Source: Hansfordia pulvinata
Taxonomy: Eukaryota; Ascomycota; Sordariomycetes; Xylariales
Assembly (NCBI GenBank): GCA_006538405.1
Contig: BJKQ01000019.1
Coordinates: forward strand, 1 to 64,000
Direction: 5' to 3'
DNA length: 64,000 bases
Shown here: one piece after another, positions 1-11,996 of the stretch
Numbering within the stretch: the first letter of the stretch is position 1
How the letters are laid out: every line of letters begins with the position of its first letter
Notes under the pieces: generated by a model
The model's input: only the letters and a program-made list of their open reading frames with translations
Told to the model about the DNA's origin: nothing
The model's database searches: none
Translations under genes and position numbers: made by a program

Positions 1-941
1 ACACACACACACACTCTCTCTCTCTCGCTTGCTCGCTTGCTCGCTCACTCACTCTCGCTCCGTCACTCCCACTCTCTCAGCCTGCCTTCTCTCTCTATCT
101 CCCTCTCTCTCTTTCTCTTTCTCTCGCTTTCCCGTGACATTCTATTCTATTCTACCCTTGCCATATCCTTTCCAACCCGGACTTGGCTTGGGCTGGACTG
201 ACCCTCGCCGGTGACATACATCCCATCCCGTCCCTCCCTGTCATCGTCATCCACACACACACACACACACGCCCCCCGGTCACGCCTCTGCCGACTTACG
301 GACCGGGTACTCGTACCTTTCTTTGGTGTGGTGCCCTGTCATTCGACAACGGTCGAGCCTCTTCCTTGTTGTGTCTCCTGCCTCTTTCGACCACGCGGGT
401 TTCCAACTTTGGTCGGTCAACCTGATCCTACCATAGCCACCTTTTACATGCATCTTGCCGCCGCCGCCGCCGCCTCCTCTACCGCCACTACCACCACCAC
501 CACACCGACTACTACCATTACTGCTACCAATACCACCACTGCAACCTCGAGTGCTCGTACTACCCGGAGGGCTGCCGTGCTGCCGCCGCCGTCGCCCACT
601 GCTGCTCACTGCCGCCCACTGCCGCCCACTGCTGGATGAGGCTGGTCTAAACGTCTGGTCATGCCGCGAGCTTCATAAGCCCCGAATGCGCTCTCACCCC
701 CCCCGGCCGGCCGTCTCTCTCTCTTTCTCTCTCTCCCGATCCCACATGCCAAGGTCATTACATTCTTTTTTTTTTTCTTCTCTCTTCTTTTCGGCTCCTC
801 TCTTTTTTGTTCTTTCTCTCTTCCTTGCCCCTTCTCTTCCGTGTCTTTTTCGTCTATTGACCCTCTCTATTTTGCGTCTTGCGTCCTGCGCCCTGCCTTG
901 AGAAATCCCCCGCGTCTGATGCCTCTGCCGCCGCCGAGACG
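1..941. other. Upstream region and probable 5' leader of the first gene
   Basis: No gene is recognisable here. The stretch opens with a short (AC)n tract, then carries CT-rich sequence, a CA microsatellite near 252-270 and long pyrimidine tracts at about 710-870. Pyrimidine-rich stretches of this kind are common just upstream of transcription starts in filamentous fungi, so part of this is probably promoter and 5' UTR of the + strand gene whose ATG is at 942. One exact GTACTCGTAC word lies at 307-316. Open frames across the region are low-complexity Pro/Ser/Arg strings without family resemblance. Confidence 0.5.
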
Positions 942-3277
942 ATGCTCACATCCACGCCACAGCAGCAGCAGCAGCAGCAGCCTGTCCACTACGGCTACCG
1001 GACCGTCCATGATTTACCCACGCCGCCTCGGACCTCACCCCCCGTAACGGCCCAGGACCTGTCTTCCTACTCCCGGCTGTCCTCCTCTACCGCCGCCGCC
1101 ACCACTTCTACCACCACCACTACTTCTTCTTCTTCTACCGCCGCCAGAAACAGCAGCACCAGCACCAGCACGAGCCCGACCTCGACGCCGCCCATGTCGG
1201 CGCCTCACCGCGGTCTGCCCCTCCCGGGCGCCATGACCCTGCCCCCGCCCTCTCCGGCCGCCGCACCGCTGCCGCCGCCGCCGTCGTCACATCCGCACCA
1301 CCCTCACTCTCTCACGCATCCGCAGCAGCAGCCACCACCGCCACCGATGCCTCCTCACCCGTCCTCCGTACATCCGCACTCACAGTCACACCAGCACTCC
1401 CACTCCCACTCACATCCCCACCAGCACCAGCAATACCAACCAGCACCACCGCCGCCGCCGCCGCCGCCGCCGCATCCACATGCACATCCACAGCCGCAAC
1501 CCCCGCCAGCGCCCTCGCCCCACAGCCAGCCCCTAGGCGCCCTGCCCGCCCCGCCGCCGTCATCGTCATCGTCATCACACTGGCCGCAGCCGCAGCAGCA
1601 GCAACAACCGCCAGGCCCAGGATCAGCAGCAGCAACAGCAGCGGTGGAAACGAGCAGCGGCGGCGGTGTGGCGGCGGACGACTGTTCTTCTTCTTCGCAG
1701 CACATGCGGAGCTGGCTGGCGGCTAAGGCGGAGGAGGACCGCCGGCGCGGGGAGGAGGAGAGGACGCGCCAGGAGTCCCTGCGCCTGGAGCAGCGCCGCA
1801 TCGAGCAGGACATGCTGCGCACCGCCCTCGACCGCGGCGTTCCCCCGGCCATGGTCCCGTCGTCTTCGCCGGGATGTCCGGAGGGACAATCCCCCAGGCA
1901 GCCCTCGACTTTGCCCAGCAGTATCTCGTCTCGTACCAGCACCAGCACCAGCAGCAACTCATCTCGTCGTCCTCGCCTGAGCGCCACCGCAGGGAATCCC
2001 AGGGACTGCAGCAATACGGAGGGGGGTCGCGTATGGTGGAGGGGGAGCGGGAGGGGGAGCGGGAGGGGGTTCTTCGGCGGCACCGGCTCGGGAGGCGGCG
2101 GTGGTGGTGGATCAACGGGAAGCTTCGCGGTGGGACAACCGCCATCGTACCCGGGCTCGCCGACGCGGACGAGGGGCCCGCCGCACACGCACACGCACAC
2201 GATGAGCGGAGGAGGAGGAGGAGGAGCCGGAGGAGGGCCGCGGGCCGCCGTGGGGGGGCACCACCTCCCGCGCCTGAGCACCGGCGACGCGTCGTCCTTT
2301 CCGCCGCCGCCGCAACAACACCACCACCACCCTTCATCGTCGTCATCATCAACAACACAAGCCGCCGCCACCGGTCAACAGCAACAACAGCAGCAGCAGC
2401 AGCAGCAGGAGTCGCCGTCCATCTACTTCCACCACTGGCAGCCCCCGTCCACGCAGGCGAGCTCGGCGCAGCCTGGCACGCCATCCGGTTCGTCCAAGCC
2501 CAAGCCGAGCAAGCAATGATTTTTTTTTATATATCCCCTCCCGAAAACCCACTGAAATTGTATTGTTTTCCCACCTGTGCTTTTTTTCTCTCATTTTTCT
2601 TCCTGGAAAACCCCCCTTTTAACCAAAGAACGATATACCCAACAGTCGACTCCCCCGAAAGCGCAAGGCCACAGGGCCCCAGCAGGCCGTGCCCCCGCCC
2701 TCGGCGCGCGCGGCAGCAAAGTCCCCGCCCGCCGGCAGCCACCACTCGAGCTCGTCCGGATCCACCGCCGCGGGACAACAGAGGAAAAGGGGCCACTCGC
2801 GGCAGCGCAGCGACGTCGTGTCCGTGTCGTCGTCGTACCACCACAGGCCCACGCCAACGACGGCGACCAGCACGGCCACGGCGACGGGGCAGACCGCCAC
2901 GACGACTAGGAGGAGCGGGAGCGTGGGTGGTGGGAGCGGGAGCGGGAGTGGGGGTGGCAGAGGAGGAGGAGGAGGAGGAGGCGAGTCGAGCTTCTACGCG
3001 GGGATATCCCCCGGGCCCGGCGCGGCCAAGGAAGGTACCATGACGCACGAGGTCGCGCACGCGCAGTTCGGCCCGTCGTCTTCGTCGTCGTCGACAACGG
3101 CGGCGGGGCGGAGCGCGGGACACTCGGTCTCGTCGCTCTTGCTCTCGTCTTCGTCGGCGGCAGCGGCAGACCAGCAGCAGCAGCAGGGACAGCAGGCCGC
3201 CGCCTCGCCGCGGTTCTCGACCTCGGAGATCAGGTCCCAGAAGCACCATCAACACCAGCAGCAACAGATGGCGGAGG

Positions 3278-3309
<32 letters not shown>

Positions 3310-3519
3310 AGGGGCGGAGGAGGCGCGGCGTCGTCGTCGTCGCGGCGCAACTCGAGGATGAACTCGCCCGCCGGCAGCGCCGACGAGAGGGGTCCCCGGC
3401 CGCCATCTGGGTCCGGGTCCGGGGCCGGGGGGTCGCAGGCGCAGCAGCACCTCGAGAGGCAGCAGGAGAGGGATAGAGAGCGGGAGAGGGAGAGGGAGCG
3501 CGAGCGGGAGGAGCTCTGA
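942..3519 (+). CDS. Conserved fungal Q/P/S-rich protein of unknown function (two exons, frame broken)
   Basis: I know no function for this protein. The ATG at 942 begins MLTSTPQQ; an upstream in-frame TTG at 879 is less likely. After about 250 residues of Pro/His/Gln/Ser-rich sequence comes a charged helix (AKAEEDRRRGEEERTRQES, about residues 265-295) followed by GVPPAMVP, GMSGGTIPQAALDFAQQYL, SPTRTR, LPRLSTGD and SPSIYFHHWQPP. This order of short blocks matches, from memory, a conserved unnamed family of filamentous fungi. The GMSGG block lies in frame -1 from about 1860, and the frame returns somewhere in 2020-2095, so two indels are implied. An intron ends with CAG at 2643-2645; its donor lies between about 2490 and 2515 but is not certain. 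Exon 2 (2646-3519) reads PRKRKATGPQQAVPPPSAR, then Gln-, Ser- and Arg/Glu-rich repeats to the stop. The composition suggests a nuclear regulatory protein, which is an inference. Confidence 0.7.
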
Positions 3520-5148
3520 AGCTGATTACGGAGGGGCGGGTTATCCCGACGACAGCAACGACGACGACGACGACGACGACTACAAGGCTACACGTCACGT
3601 CTCGAAAGCCCTCGTCCACGAAATTTCCCCCCGAACGAACCGCCCGAGTCTGTCCCGCACAGGCCCCCGGAGCTACGCAACGAGAACCGCGGCAATCCTT
3701 TCCGATTACGCCGGCCGTGTACTGTACTATTTGCACCCTTCTTTTTTTCTCACTCTACATGCGAGACGGACGGGAAAATTTCCTTTCAGTCTACCCCAGC
3801 ATTCCACATAGAAGCCCCAGACCAGCGAGCAGAGTTAACGCGGCTGGGAAGGAGAGGAACACTGGGACCGACGGGCGGGCAGGCAGGAGTTTTCATCATC
3901 TAGGTTGCCCTTTTGCTTGATTTTTATTCCCTACTATCTGTTCCTCTCTGCATCGGCGGATGGGGGCGTCATCCTGCGTCTTTGGTATTTGCGCCAAAAA
4001 TTCAGCAAGAGAGGGGGGGGGGGCGAGAGAGAGAGGGGCGGCAGGAGTGGGACTTTCATCTTTTTCGATCCCCTATTCTTTTGCTCGTGTACCACCATGA
4101 TACCCTCGGAGAAGGGTGGGAATTTTCTTTTTATTTCTCTCTCTCTCCCTCTCTCCCTCGGCTTTTCTTTTCGGGGGGCTTTTTTCCCCCTTCCCCCCCC
4201 CCCCCTTTTTTTTTTCGCCTGCCCGCAACGGTCATATATACACTTGCCGCGCACCCCTCTTGGCTTGAGGGGGAAACATCTAGCATTCCAATGGCATATC
4301 AGCATTGTTAATTCCTCTGAGGCCTGCAGAGACCTTTTTCCCCATGCTATACCTTCTTCTGATCATCTCTCGAACCTGAAGTGTTGACGTCGTGTTTTCC
4401 CCCGCGAAAGCCCCTATACTCGGACCCCTGTCCGCGGCCGACGGGATGCATTCTGACGGTGAGGGACCGGCTTCTCGAACCGGCCACGCGCACCTGCATG
4501 ACCTCGCCGGCTAAAAACGACCCTTGCTGCCGCCCCCCTCCCATCTTTGCATAGGTAGGCACTCACTCGTACGAGTACACACGTCGCGCCGTCACGTCGC
4601 ATGGCATGCCGCGGATGCGGATGCGGTTGCTGTTGCGGTTGCGGTGAGCAGAACAGCCTGTGAGACAAGCTGAGCAACACCAACACCGACACCACCAGAA
4701 GCAGCAAGCAGGCGCCTCGGGAAAGCCACTCGAAACGGTTTTCCTCCAGCGACTCCCCCCTCTCCCCGTCATATGTCATCTTTGTACGAGCTCACATGCA
4801 CGTTCTGCTCTCCCCCCCTCCTTCTCAGCAGCCACTAAGGGATCCCAGTCCCAACGCGTCGAATTCAAATGTCTGCCTGTCCTCCGCGCGGGCACACTTC
4901 GAAATAGCGTGGGAGAGGGGGGGGGGGTTCAAGCATACTCTGGTACGGGGTATACGGCCCGACAACGGCCGGGCGTCGCGAGAAGTCGCCGCGACACGTT
5001 GGGGCCCAGCATCGACCCCCGCCCAGCTCCGGTTCTTTAGCAGCCCTGCCAGCGTTTCTGCGTCTCTCGTGCCCCCCCACCCCCGGGGGGCCTGTCTCGA
5101 CTCCCAGGAGCGCGGTCTGCGGTCTACGGTGTGACATCTATGGTTTGT

Positions 5149-5152
<4 letters not shown>

Positions 5153-5180
<28 letters not shown>
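5153..5180. repeat. (GT)n microsatellite
   Basis: An uninterrupted GT dinucleotide tract of about 28 bases in non-coding DNA, followed by CTGTGG. No gene is associated with it. Confidence 0.9.
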
Positions 5181-7312
5181 CTGTGGACGGGCGCTGGACG
5201 GAACCCTGGGGCCGGGGTCGGGCTGGTCGCACAACGCGGCGTGGCTGTCTTTCCCAACACACTTCCGCCGTCGGGCTTCACGCGGCACAGCGAGCACCCG
5301 TGCGAGCGGTTGCGCCCTGCGGTGAAGAGGGAGGGTGCTGTGCTGGTGCGTCAGTCCGGGTTGGTGACGGCGTGTACCTGGTTTTGGGGTTGCGTCTCTG
5401 CGTCACGCGAGACCTGCGGCACACACACATACACACACACAGAGGTTCTCGTGAAGCTGTGGCAAGGAGGAAACTCCCCGCTACCCCCCTGGCTCACCAG
5501 CGGGACCACAGCCCGTCTCTCTGATTCCCCCTCCGGCGGGCGCGCGTGTCGCCCCGTTCGCAGCATCGTGGCTGTTTCTCGTCGTGATAGGACCCCCCCA
5601 CGCACCCCGCAAAGCAAGCCGGCTGCGATCTCTCCTCGTGTGAGTTGGAGATATCCACAGTCTCCACCGCGTGTCAACATCCCCCTTTGCGCGGGCGGCG
5701 GGCTGCCTCTGCTCTCGTGTTCCTGCATGCCCGACGGGACGCAGCGCGACCTTCTTTTCGGAACCGGGCGGGAAAAAAGAATGGGAAGGGGGACGGGCGT
5801 CTCGGGCCCCTTGTCATGTTGTCTTGTGTCTGCGCGGGCTGGAGGTGAATATACGGGCGCGAGCCGCGACCCGGGGAAAACGAGGCTCGCTCGCTTCCAC
5901 CACGAAGCAAGCGGGGCGTCAGATCCACGATCCTGCCTCTGGAATCTCTTCTCTGCGTCGAATATGTCAAGTAGACCTCGCTCGCCCCGGCAGCGCGCCG
6001 CCGAGACGAGTGAGACCTTGCGCGAGGCAGGCGGGTTCGCACCCTGGGGCCCTTTTTTCTCTTCGAATGTCTCCGATCCTGTGTCTACCTCTCTCCCCCC
6101 CCCCGGCCACGTGAGACTCGGGGTTTAGTAGTTGGACGTGTTCCAGAGACAACACCCGAAAACCACGTCCCGCGTCCCGCGACCCCATGCACGAGTTAGT
6201 CCCTCGTACAAAGTCGTCACGAACAAAGCTGCACTGTCGCGTGTCTGCACGGCCGGCGTGCGCTGCGAGGGCTCTGAGAGCTGGCAGTCCCCCGTCACGC
6301 CTGGTGAGCTGGCCTGGCGCTATCGTGTCGTGTCGTGTCTGCCATCTCACCGGGCAGCACGGACGAGGGCAAGGCGCACCTGGCGCGCTGGCTGTCCCAC
6401 TTGCAACTGCCAGCGTCGTCTTGAACTGCCGGGAGAAGGCGGTGATGCGGCTTGCCGGCGCGGGCAGCTCTGGCAAAGACCGGGAGGGGGGGGCGTCTGG
6501 GGGCTTGCCTCGCCGTCCCATCTCCACCCTTCTTCTTCTCCTTCTTTACCGCTTCGCTCTTTTCGATGCGACGCTGGTGGTTCGCACGCGCGCGAGCGCC
6601 GAGAGTGACACAACAGCTGGCGCTGCCGGCCCTCTGACGAATGCGAGCGAGGCAGGGGCTGTTTGAAACGACAATCTGCCGCATAAAGGAGGCGGATCAA
6701 TCACGGCCAGGCCTCGAGACCGGCTGGCCCCAGGGCTCGGTCACGGATCCGTACGCACGCCGACCCCGCCCCCCGCCCCCCTTCTTCATGTTGCGACGCT
6801 GCGACGTGGACCGCGCTCGCCCCCGGTGATCTGTCATGTCCGCGGCCGGGCTGCTCGGGCCCGAGCGTCGTGGCCCTGGGCCGGCCGCCGGGGGGAGGCG
6901 CCCGTCGCTACGAGACGCTGTGGCTGCGTGCAACGCTGAGGCTGCGTGTACATCCACTGGGCTGCGGGCATCGGCTTTTAAGAAGGTCGCTGTCGCAAGA
7001 CTGGCCAGTTTCTGGAGGGCGGTGGGCAGGCCGACGTGTCGGGCAGGCCGTGGTGTTTGGGGCTGTAGGCTTCACTGGACAAGGGCCTGCTTTCGAGGAA
7101 CATCATGGCTAACCGAGAGCCGCCGGGTGGGGCACCTCTGCTTCGCCCCGAGTTGCCGCGCAAGAGAAAGAGAGTCGTTTCTGAAGCTCATTCTCCGATA
7201 GGTGAACGGGGGCATGTGTCAATGACGACCGGCATCGGGCCGAACATGACGCGAAGGCAATGAAATGAGCAACCCCGTCCAACTGCAGCCTCTATCACGG
7301 ACCACAAGCCGA

Positions 7313-7381
7313 CTTGAAGCTGTGAGGTGCCTTGAAGCCGTGCGGTGCCTTGAAGCCGTGAGGTAACCCGAAGCCGTGAGG
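7313..7381. repeat. 18-bp imperfect tandem repeat
   Basis: About 3.5 copies of a unit reading TTGAAGCCGTGAGGTGCC with single-base differences. It is non-coding, and nothing resembling spacers separates the copies. Confidence 0.8.
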
Positions 7382-8897
7382 ATGGTCGATGACTTCGAAG
7401 CCTGGCTCAAGGCCAGTTCAGCGCGCGCCCCAACTACCCGGAACCGAACCGCCGAAGCTCGCCGTGGCTTTGCTCGCCGAGATGAGTCTGCAAAAGCCAA
7501 GCTGGCCCAGAACCCAGCCAGCATGGTGTCTGCTCAAAGCAGCAAACTCTGGATTGCGGGTAGTGGTGTTGCAACCATGAGCTTGCCCCTCAGCCTCTTT
7601 CCCAACACAGCCTATCACCTGAGCGGCTGATCTCTCTGGGTGACCGCTGGCCTCGTTCCAGCAATGGACGCAAACCCGCAAGCAGCGTCACCGTGCAGAC
7701 AATCCCAGAATGGCCTGAAAGGCCCGGCGACGGGTCGCTGCTTTGACCACAGTTGCGAGTCGACAAGCACAGCTGTAACCAAACTCCACTAAGAAAGCCG
7801 CACAGCCCAGCACGGCCACTCACGAGCCTACCCGGCTGTTCTGTGGCCCGCTCTGCGCCTTGCCGACGACCAACTCAAAACCCCTCGAGGCCGCACAGCG
7901 TCGCCGCCGCCGCAGCGGCTTGACCAGCCACAGCGAGATCCGACGGCTGCAAGCATCGTCTGAAGTCTGCTATGCCGCAGACTAGTCCCCATGGAGTGCC
8001 CAGCGCGATAGGGCGTGTGGTCGAGCGGGTGCCCGCGTCTGCGTTTGCGTCCGCGTCTGCTTCCGCGTCTGTCCTTCTGGGCGCACAAGCCGCGGCGCCA
8101 GAGCCGCCGCCCAACGAGGGAGGGCCATCGCGGATCCGATCTGGCTGAGATCGGATTGTCATCACATAGTGTATGTGTGTGAGAGCGGCATGCCGGATCC
8201 TTGCAGTCGATCCCGACAATGTAACTCGGTGGTGTCGTCGATGGCGGCGCTGCTGATTGGCGCGCGCGCGGGGAAGAACCCCCCCCCCTCGGCACGTGAT
8301 TTTGCACCCAGCTGTCATGTACCCAATGAGTCGAAAGTCGTATGCACTGAGCGGGGCTGCAAGCCAGCCATATGCTTGTAGTGCAGCATATGCCATTCGC
8401 GATATCCCAAGTCTGACAATGTGACAGTGCACTTGACGGCGCCGCGGCTGTTGCGCCAAGCTGGAGTCATGACCCGGACATGTGAAGACGGCCAAGACGC
8501 GCGCTACCTTACCCAGCCCAGCCAGTCTGCCCCCCTCGCATCCACTCGTGCGTACATGTACTCGCAGCAGCAGCGTCGACGGCCTTGGTGGACAGCGGCC
8601 CAGCAGCAGCAGCGACTCGCGACTGGACTGACCGGGCGGCTCGGCCCTGATTGATATCCACGGCCCTGGGCGCGACACAGACGGAGCACTCATGTTGCAA
8701 GGGGCGGCGCCGGTGGTGGCATTGACATGTGACGCGGCGATTTTCGCGCACGAGGGCTTCCAGGAGTACTCGTACGGGTTTTCAGTACGTTAGGTACTCG
8801 TGCTCCCTCCCGTGTACTCCGTACCGCCGTACGCCTACAGCTATAGGTACGAGTGCGTCCTGGGCTTCTGGCGAATCCTGCTGCCAGGATTTTAGGT

Positions 8898-8964
<67 letters not shown>

Positions 8965-9042
8965 CATCAGCAGCAGCAGCAGCAGTCATCAGCAGCAGCA
9001 GCAGCAGTCATCAGCAGCAGCAGCAGCAGTCATCAGCAGCAG
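8898..9042. repeat. (CAG)22 followed by a 22-bp (CAG)6TCAT higher-order repeat
   Basis: Twenty-two uninterrupted CAG triplets (8898-8963) are followed by TCAT and then three blocks of six CAGs (8968-8985, 8990-9007, 9012-9029), separated by identical TCAT interruptions. A final TCAT is followed by three CAGs ending at 9042. The repeating unit (CAG)6TCAT is 22 bp, which is not a multiple of three, so any reading frame switches between Gln, Ser and Ala at each unit. That argues against a coding polyglutamine tract. The array lies about 780 bp upstream of the acyl-CoA synthetase ATG. Confidence 0.95.
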
Positions 9043-9228
9043 CGGGTGCTGGACCCATCGCCGGGCGAACCAGACCTTTCCGGTATGGGCCCCGATCGCA
9101 GGTGGGACGGGAACGGCGCTACCGAAAGCTACGCCGTGTCCTGGTAGGCGTGGAGGGGATTGGATGGGGCCGATGCGCAGTCGACCTCGGCTTGTTCCTG
9201 GTGTGGTGATGTACGGATAGATACAACG

Positions 9229-9230
<2 letters not shown>

Positions 9231-9264
<34 letters not shown>
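9231..9264. repeat. (GT)17 microsatellite next to (GACT)n
   Basis: Thirty-four bases of alternating GT, followed shortly by four GACT copies near 9273-9292. The tract lies in the probable promoter region of the downstream acyl-CoA synthetase. Confidence 0.9.
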
Positions 9265-9268
<4 letters not shown>

Positions 9269-9519
9269 AGGCGACGACTGACTGACTGACTGACTTGATG
9301 ACTGCCCGTCCGTCTGCTCTTCTCCCTCTCTCCCATCTTCACACACATCGTACATCCATCTACTGACTGGCTTGCCAATATCCAAAACGCCCGTGTCTTT
9401 GCTAGCCTGGCCACCGCGACGAATAGCTGCCGTCCCGCCCGCCATTGTCCTCTCAGCTGCCGTCCGTGTTTCAGCCCTTGGCAGAACCTCGCGCCCCGTC
9501 CATTTCCGCCACCTGCTGC

Positions 9520-9819
9520 TCCTGACTTTCGCCTCTCCTTCTCCCATCATCCTCTTCCCCTCCCCTTCCCTCCCATCTCCCCTCCCTTCTTCAACTCCCC
9601 TCCGACGACGACTACGACTCCGACGACGACGACGACACGCGCTGCCGCCGCCCGCTAACCATTGAGTGGGACTCCGCCATCCTCGCGTCGCGGCTGACAA
9701 CCCAACCCCCGTCGCATCTGCACCTGCATCCGCATCCGCCAGCATCTTTGGTCTCGCTGCTTTAAGACATCCCGTTCCCCCACCACACACACACACACCT
9801 ACACACACCCCTCGTCACC
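9520..9819 (+). promoter_or_regulatory. Pyrimidine-rich core promoter/leader of the acyl-CoA synthetase gene
   Basis: A strongly C/T-biased tract (about 9530-9610) is followed by CA-rich sequence that runs to the start codon at 9820 in the context GTCACCATGGGC. CT-rich tracts directly before the start codon are typical of highly expressed filamentous-fungal genes. The transcription start is not visible from sequence. Confidence 0.4.
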
Positions 9820-11996
9820 ATGGGCCGCAATATGGACACCGTCGCGCAGATCAAGCTGCTGTCGACGCCGCCGCCGCCCGGGGCGCCCTACGCGAAGCCG
9901 CTGCCCGGCACCGAGAAGGAGGGCCGCTCCGCCATCTACCGCAACTGGCGCTTCACCGACAAGCCCCTGCTCGAGACGTTCGACCCCGAGATCCGCACCT
10001 TCTACGACAGCTGGAAGGACACGGTCAAGCGCTTCCCCAACAACAACTGCCTGGGCAAGCGCCCCTGGAACCACGCCACCCGCTCCTGGGAGAACCGGTA
10101 CGTCTGGCAGTCGTACGCCGAGGTCGACGCCCGCGCCCAGGCCTTCGGCTCCGGCCTCCAGGAGCTGCACCGCCGCATCGGCATCGCCCCGGCCAACACG
10201 GGCGTCGGCATCTGGAGCCAGAACCGCCCCGAGTGGCAGGTCGCCGACCTCGGCCTCACCTCCCAGTCCCTCTTCAGCGTCTCCCTCTACGAGACCCTCG
10301 GCCCCGACGCCAGCGAGTACATCCTCAAGCACGCCGACCTGACCACCGTCGTCGCATCCCTCTCCCACATCCCCACCCTGCTGGCCCTCGCCCCCCGCGT
10401 CCCCGCCCTCAAGATTGTCATCTCCGTCGACCCCCTCGACGCCGGCGAGGAGGCCGCCAACACCAAGGCCGCCCTGCTCAACCAGATCGCCGGCCAGCAC
10501 GGCGTCCAGGTCTGGTCCATGGACGACGTCGAGGCCCTCGGCCGCAAGGTCGCCCTGCCCCGCGGCCCCCGCGCCCCGAGGACATCCTGACCATCAACTA
10601 CACCTCGGGCACCACCGGCGACCCCAAGGGCGTCGTCCTCACCCACGCCAACTGCGTCGCCGCCATCACCAGCTCCCGCACCGGCGGCAACTGCACCTAC
10701 AAGGACACCACCATGTCCTACCTGCCCCTCGCCCACATCTACGGCCGCATGGCCGACCAGGCCACCCTCGCCGAGGGCGCCTCCCTCGGCTTCTTCCACG
10801 GCAACATGCTCGAGCTCGTCGACGACCTCAAGATCCTGCGCCCCACCGGCATGATCTCCGTGCCCCGCCTCTTCAACCGCTTCAGCACCGGCATCCAGGC
10901 CAACACCATCGAGGCCCCCGGCGTCCGCGGCGCCCTGTCCCGCCGCGTCATCGACACCAAGAAGGCCTCCATGAAGCTGCCCCCCGGCAAGGCCCACAAC
11001 CAGCACTTCCTCTACGACCGCATCTGGACCCCCAAGGTCACCGCCGCCATGGGCATGGACCGCTGCCACTCCATGGTCAGCGGCAGCGCCCAGCTCGACC
11101 CCGCCGTCCAGGAGTTCCTCCGCGCCGCCTTTGGCAACTTCTTCACCCAGGGCTACGGCCTGACCGAGTCCTACGCCGTCGTCTCCTACCAGATGCGCGG
11201 CGACTTCACCGTCGGCAACATCGGCGCCCCCGTCGCCGGCGTCGAGGTCTGCCTCGAGTCCGTCCCCGACTTTGAGTACTTTGTCACCGACCAGCCCCGC
11301 CCCCGCGGCGAGCTGCTGCTGCGCGGGCCCGTCATGTTCCGCGAGTACTACAAGAACGAGGCCGAGACCAAGAAGGCCATCGACGACGACGGCTGGTTCC
11401 ACACCGGCGACATTGCCGAGATCGACGAGCTCGGCCGCATCAAGATCATCGACCGCAAGAAGAACGTCCTCAAGCTGTCCCAGGGCGAGTACATCTCCCC
11501 CGAGCGCATCGAGAACGTCTACATGGGCAGCTCCCCCCTCATCGCCAGCGCCTACGTCCACGGCGACCCCGGCCAGTCCAGCCTCGTCGGCGTCTTCGGC
11601 GTCGACCCCCCCACCTTTGCCCCCTTCGCCAGCAAGACTCTCAAGAAGACCATTGCCGAGTCCGACCACGAGGCCATCAAGGCCGCCGCCAAGGACCCCC
11701 GCGTTCTCCAGGCCTTCATCAAGCACCTCGACGGCATCGGCAAGGCCTCCAAGTTTAATGGTTACGAGAAGGTCCGCAATGCCCTGCTGGACATTGAGCC
11801 CTTTTCCATTGAGAACGAGTTGCTGACTCCTACGTACGTATCCCGACCTTCGCCCGTCTCATTGCTACTGCTCGTCGCTAACCTGCCCAGGCTTAAATTG
11901 AAACGCCCGCAGACCGCGAGGCGGTTCAAGGCGGAAATTGATCGCATGTATGAGGAGATCAACGCCGAGACGGCCAGCATTAAGCCCAAGCTGTAG
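9820..11996 (+). CDS. faa2: Faa2-like long/medium-chain acyl-CoA synthetase
   Basis: ATP-dependent ligase that joins CoA to fatty acids through an acyl-adenylate. It belongs to the ANL superfamily and is closest in overall pattern to yeast peroxisomal Faa2. Exons are 9820-11833 and 11891-11996; the 57-bp intron has a GTACGT donor and a CTAAC branch site before CCCAG. Visible motifs are YETLGPDASEYI (about residue 157), the P-loop YTSGTTGDPKGV (about 260), YGLTES (about 447), TGDIAEI (about 527) and the IDRKKNVLKLSQGEYI hinge (about 543). The predicted length of about 706 residues is normal for the family. The C-terminus is PKL, a weak PTS1-like tripeptide that fits, but does not prove, peroxisomal location. 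The frame is broken near 10574-10577: the sequence reads GCCCCGAGGACATC where one more C gives APEDILTINYTSGTTG in continuous frame. All family motifs are otherwise intact, so I read this as a sequence error. The start is chosen on its Kozak-like context and the first conserved residues. Confidence 0.93.

Larger units (their letters stand above)
3520..9819. other. 6.3 kb gene-free region between gene 1 and the acyl-CoA synthetase
   Basis: I could not support a gene on either strand. The many open frames are GC-driven, lack family motifs and are Arg/Pro/Ser-rich. The left end is probably the 3' UTR of the first gene. The right end (about 9300-9819) is CT- then CA-rich and is the likely promoter and leader of the acyl-CoA synthetase. 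The region holds GT microsatellites (about 5153-5180 and 9231-9264), an 18-bp tandem repeat near 7313-7381, a long CAG array (8898-9042), an exact GTACTCGTAC at 8766-8775 and GTACTCCGTAC at 8814-8824. Confidence 0.5.

Noticed and set aside
8853..9209. Open frame with a 22-residue polyglutamine tract
   Set aside because: The downstream (CAG)6TCAT units shift frame every 22 bp and the flanks have no coding character; treated as a non-coding repeat.
10287..11726. 479-codon minus-strand frame opposite faa2
   Set aside because: Antisense shadow; Gly/Val/Ala/Asp repeats of the sort produced by reversed GC-rich codons.
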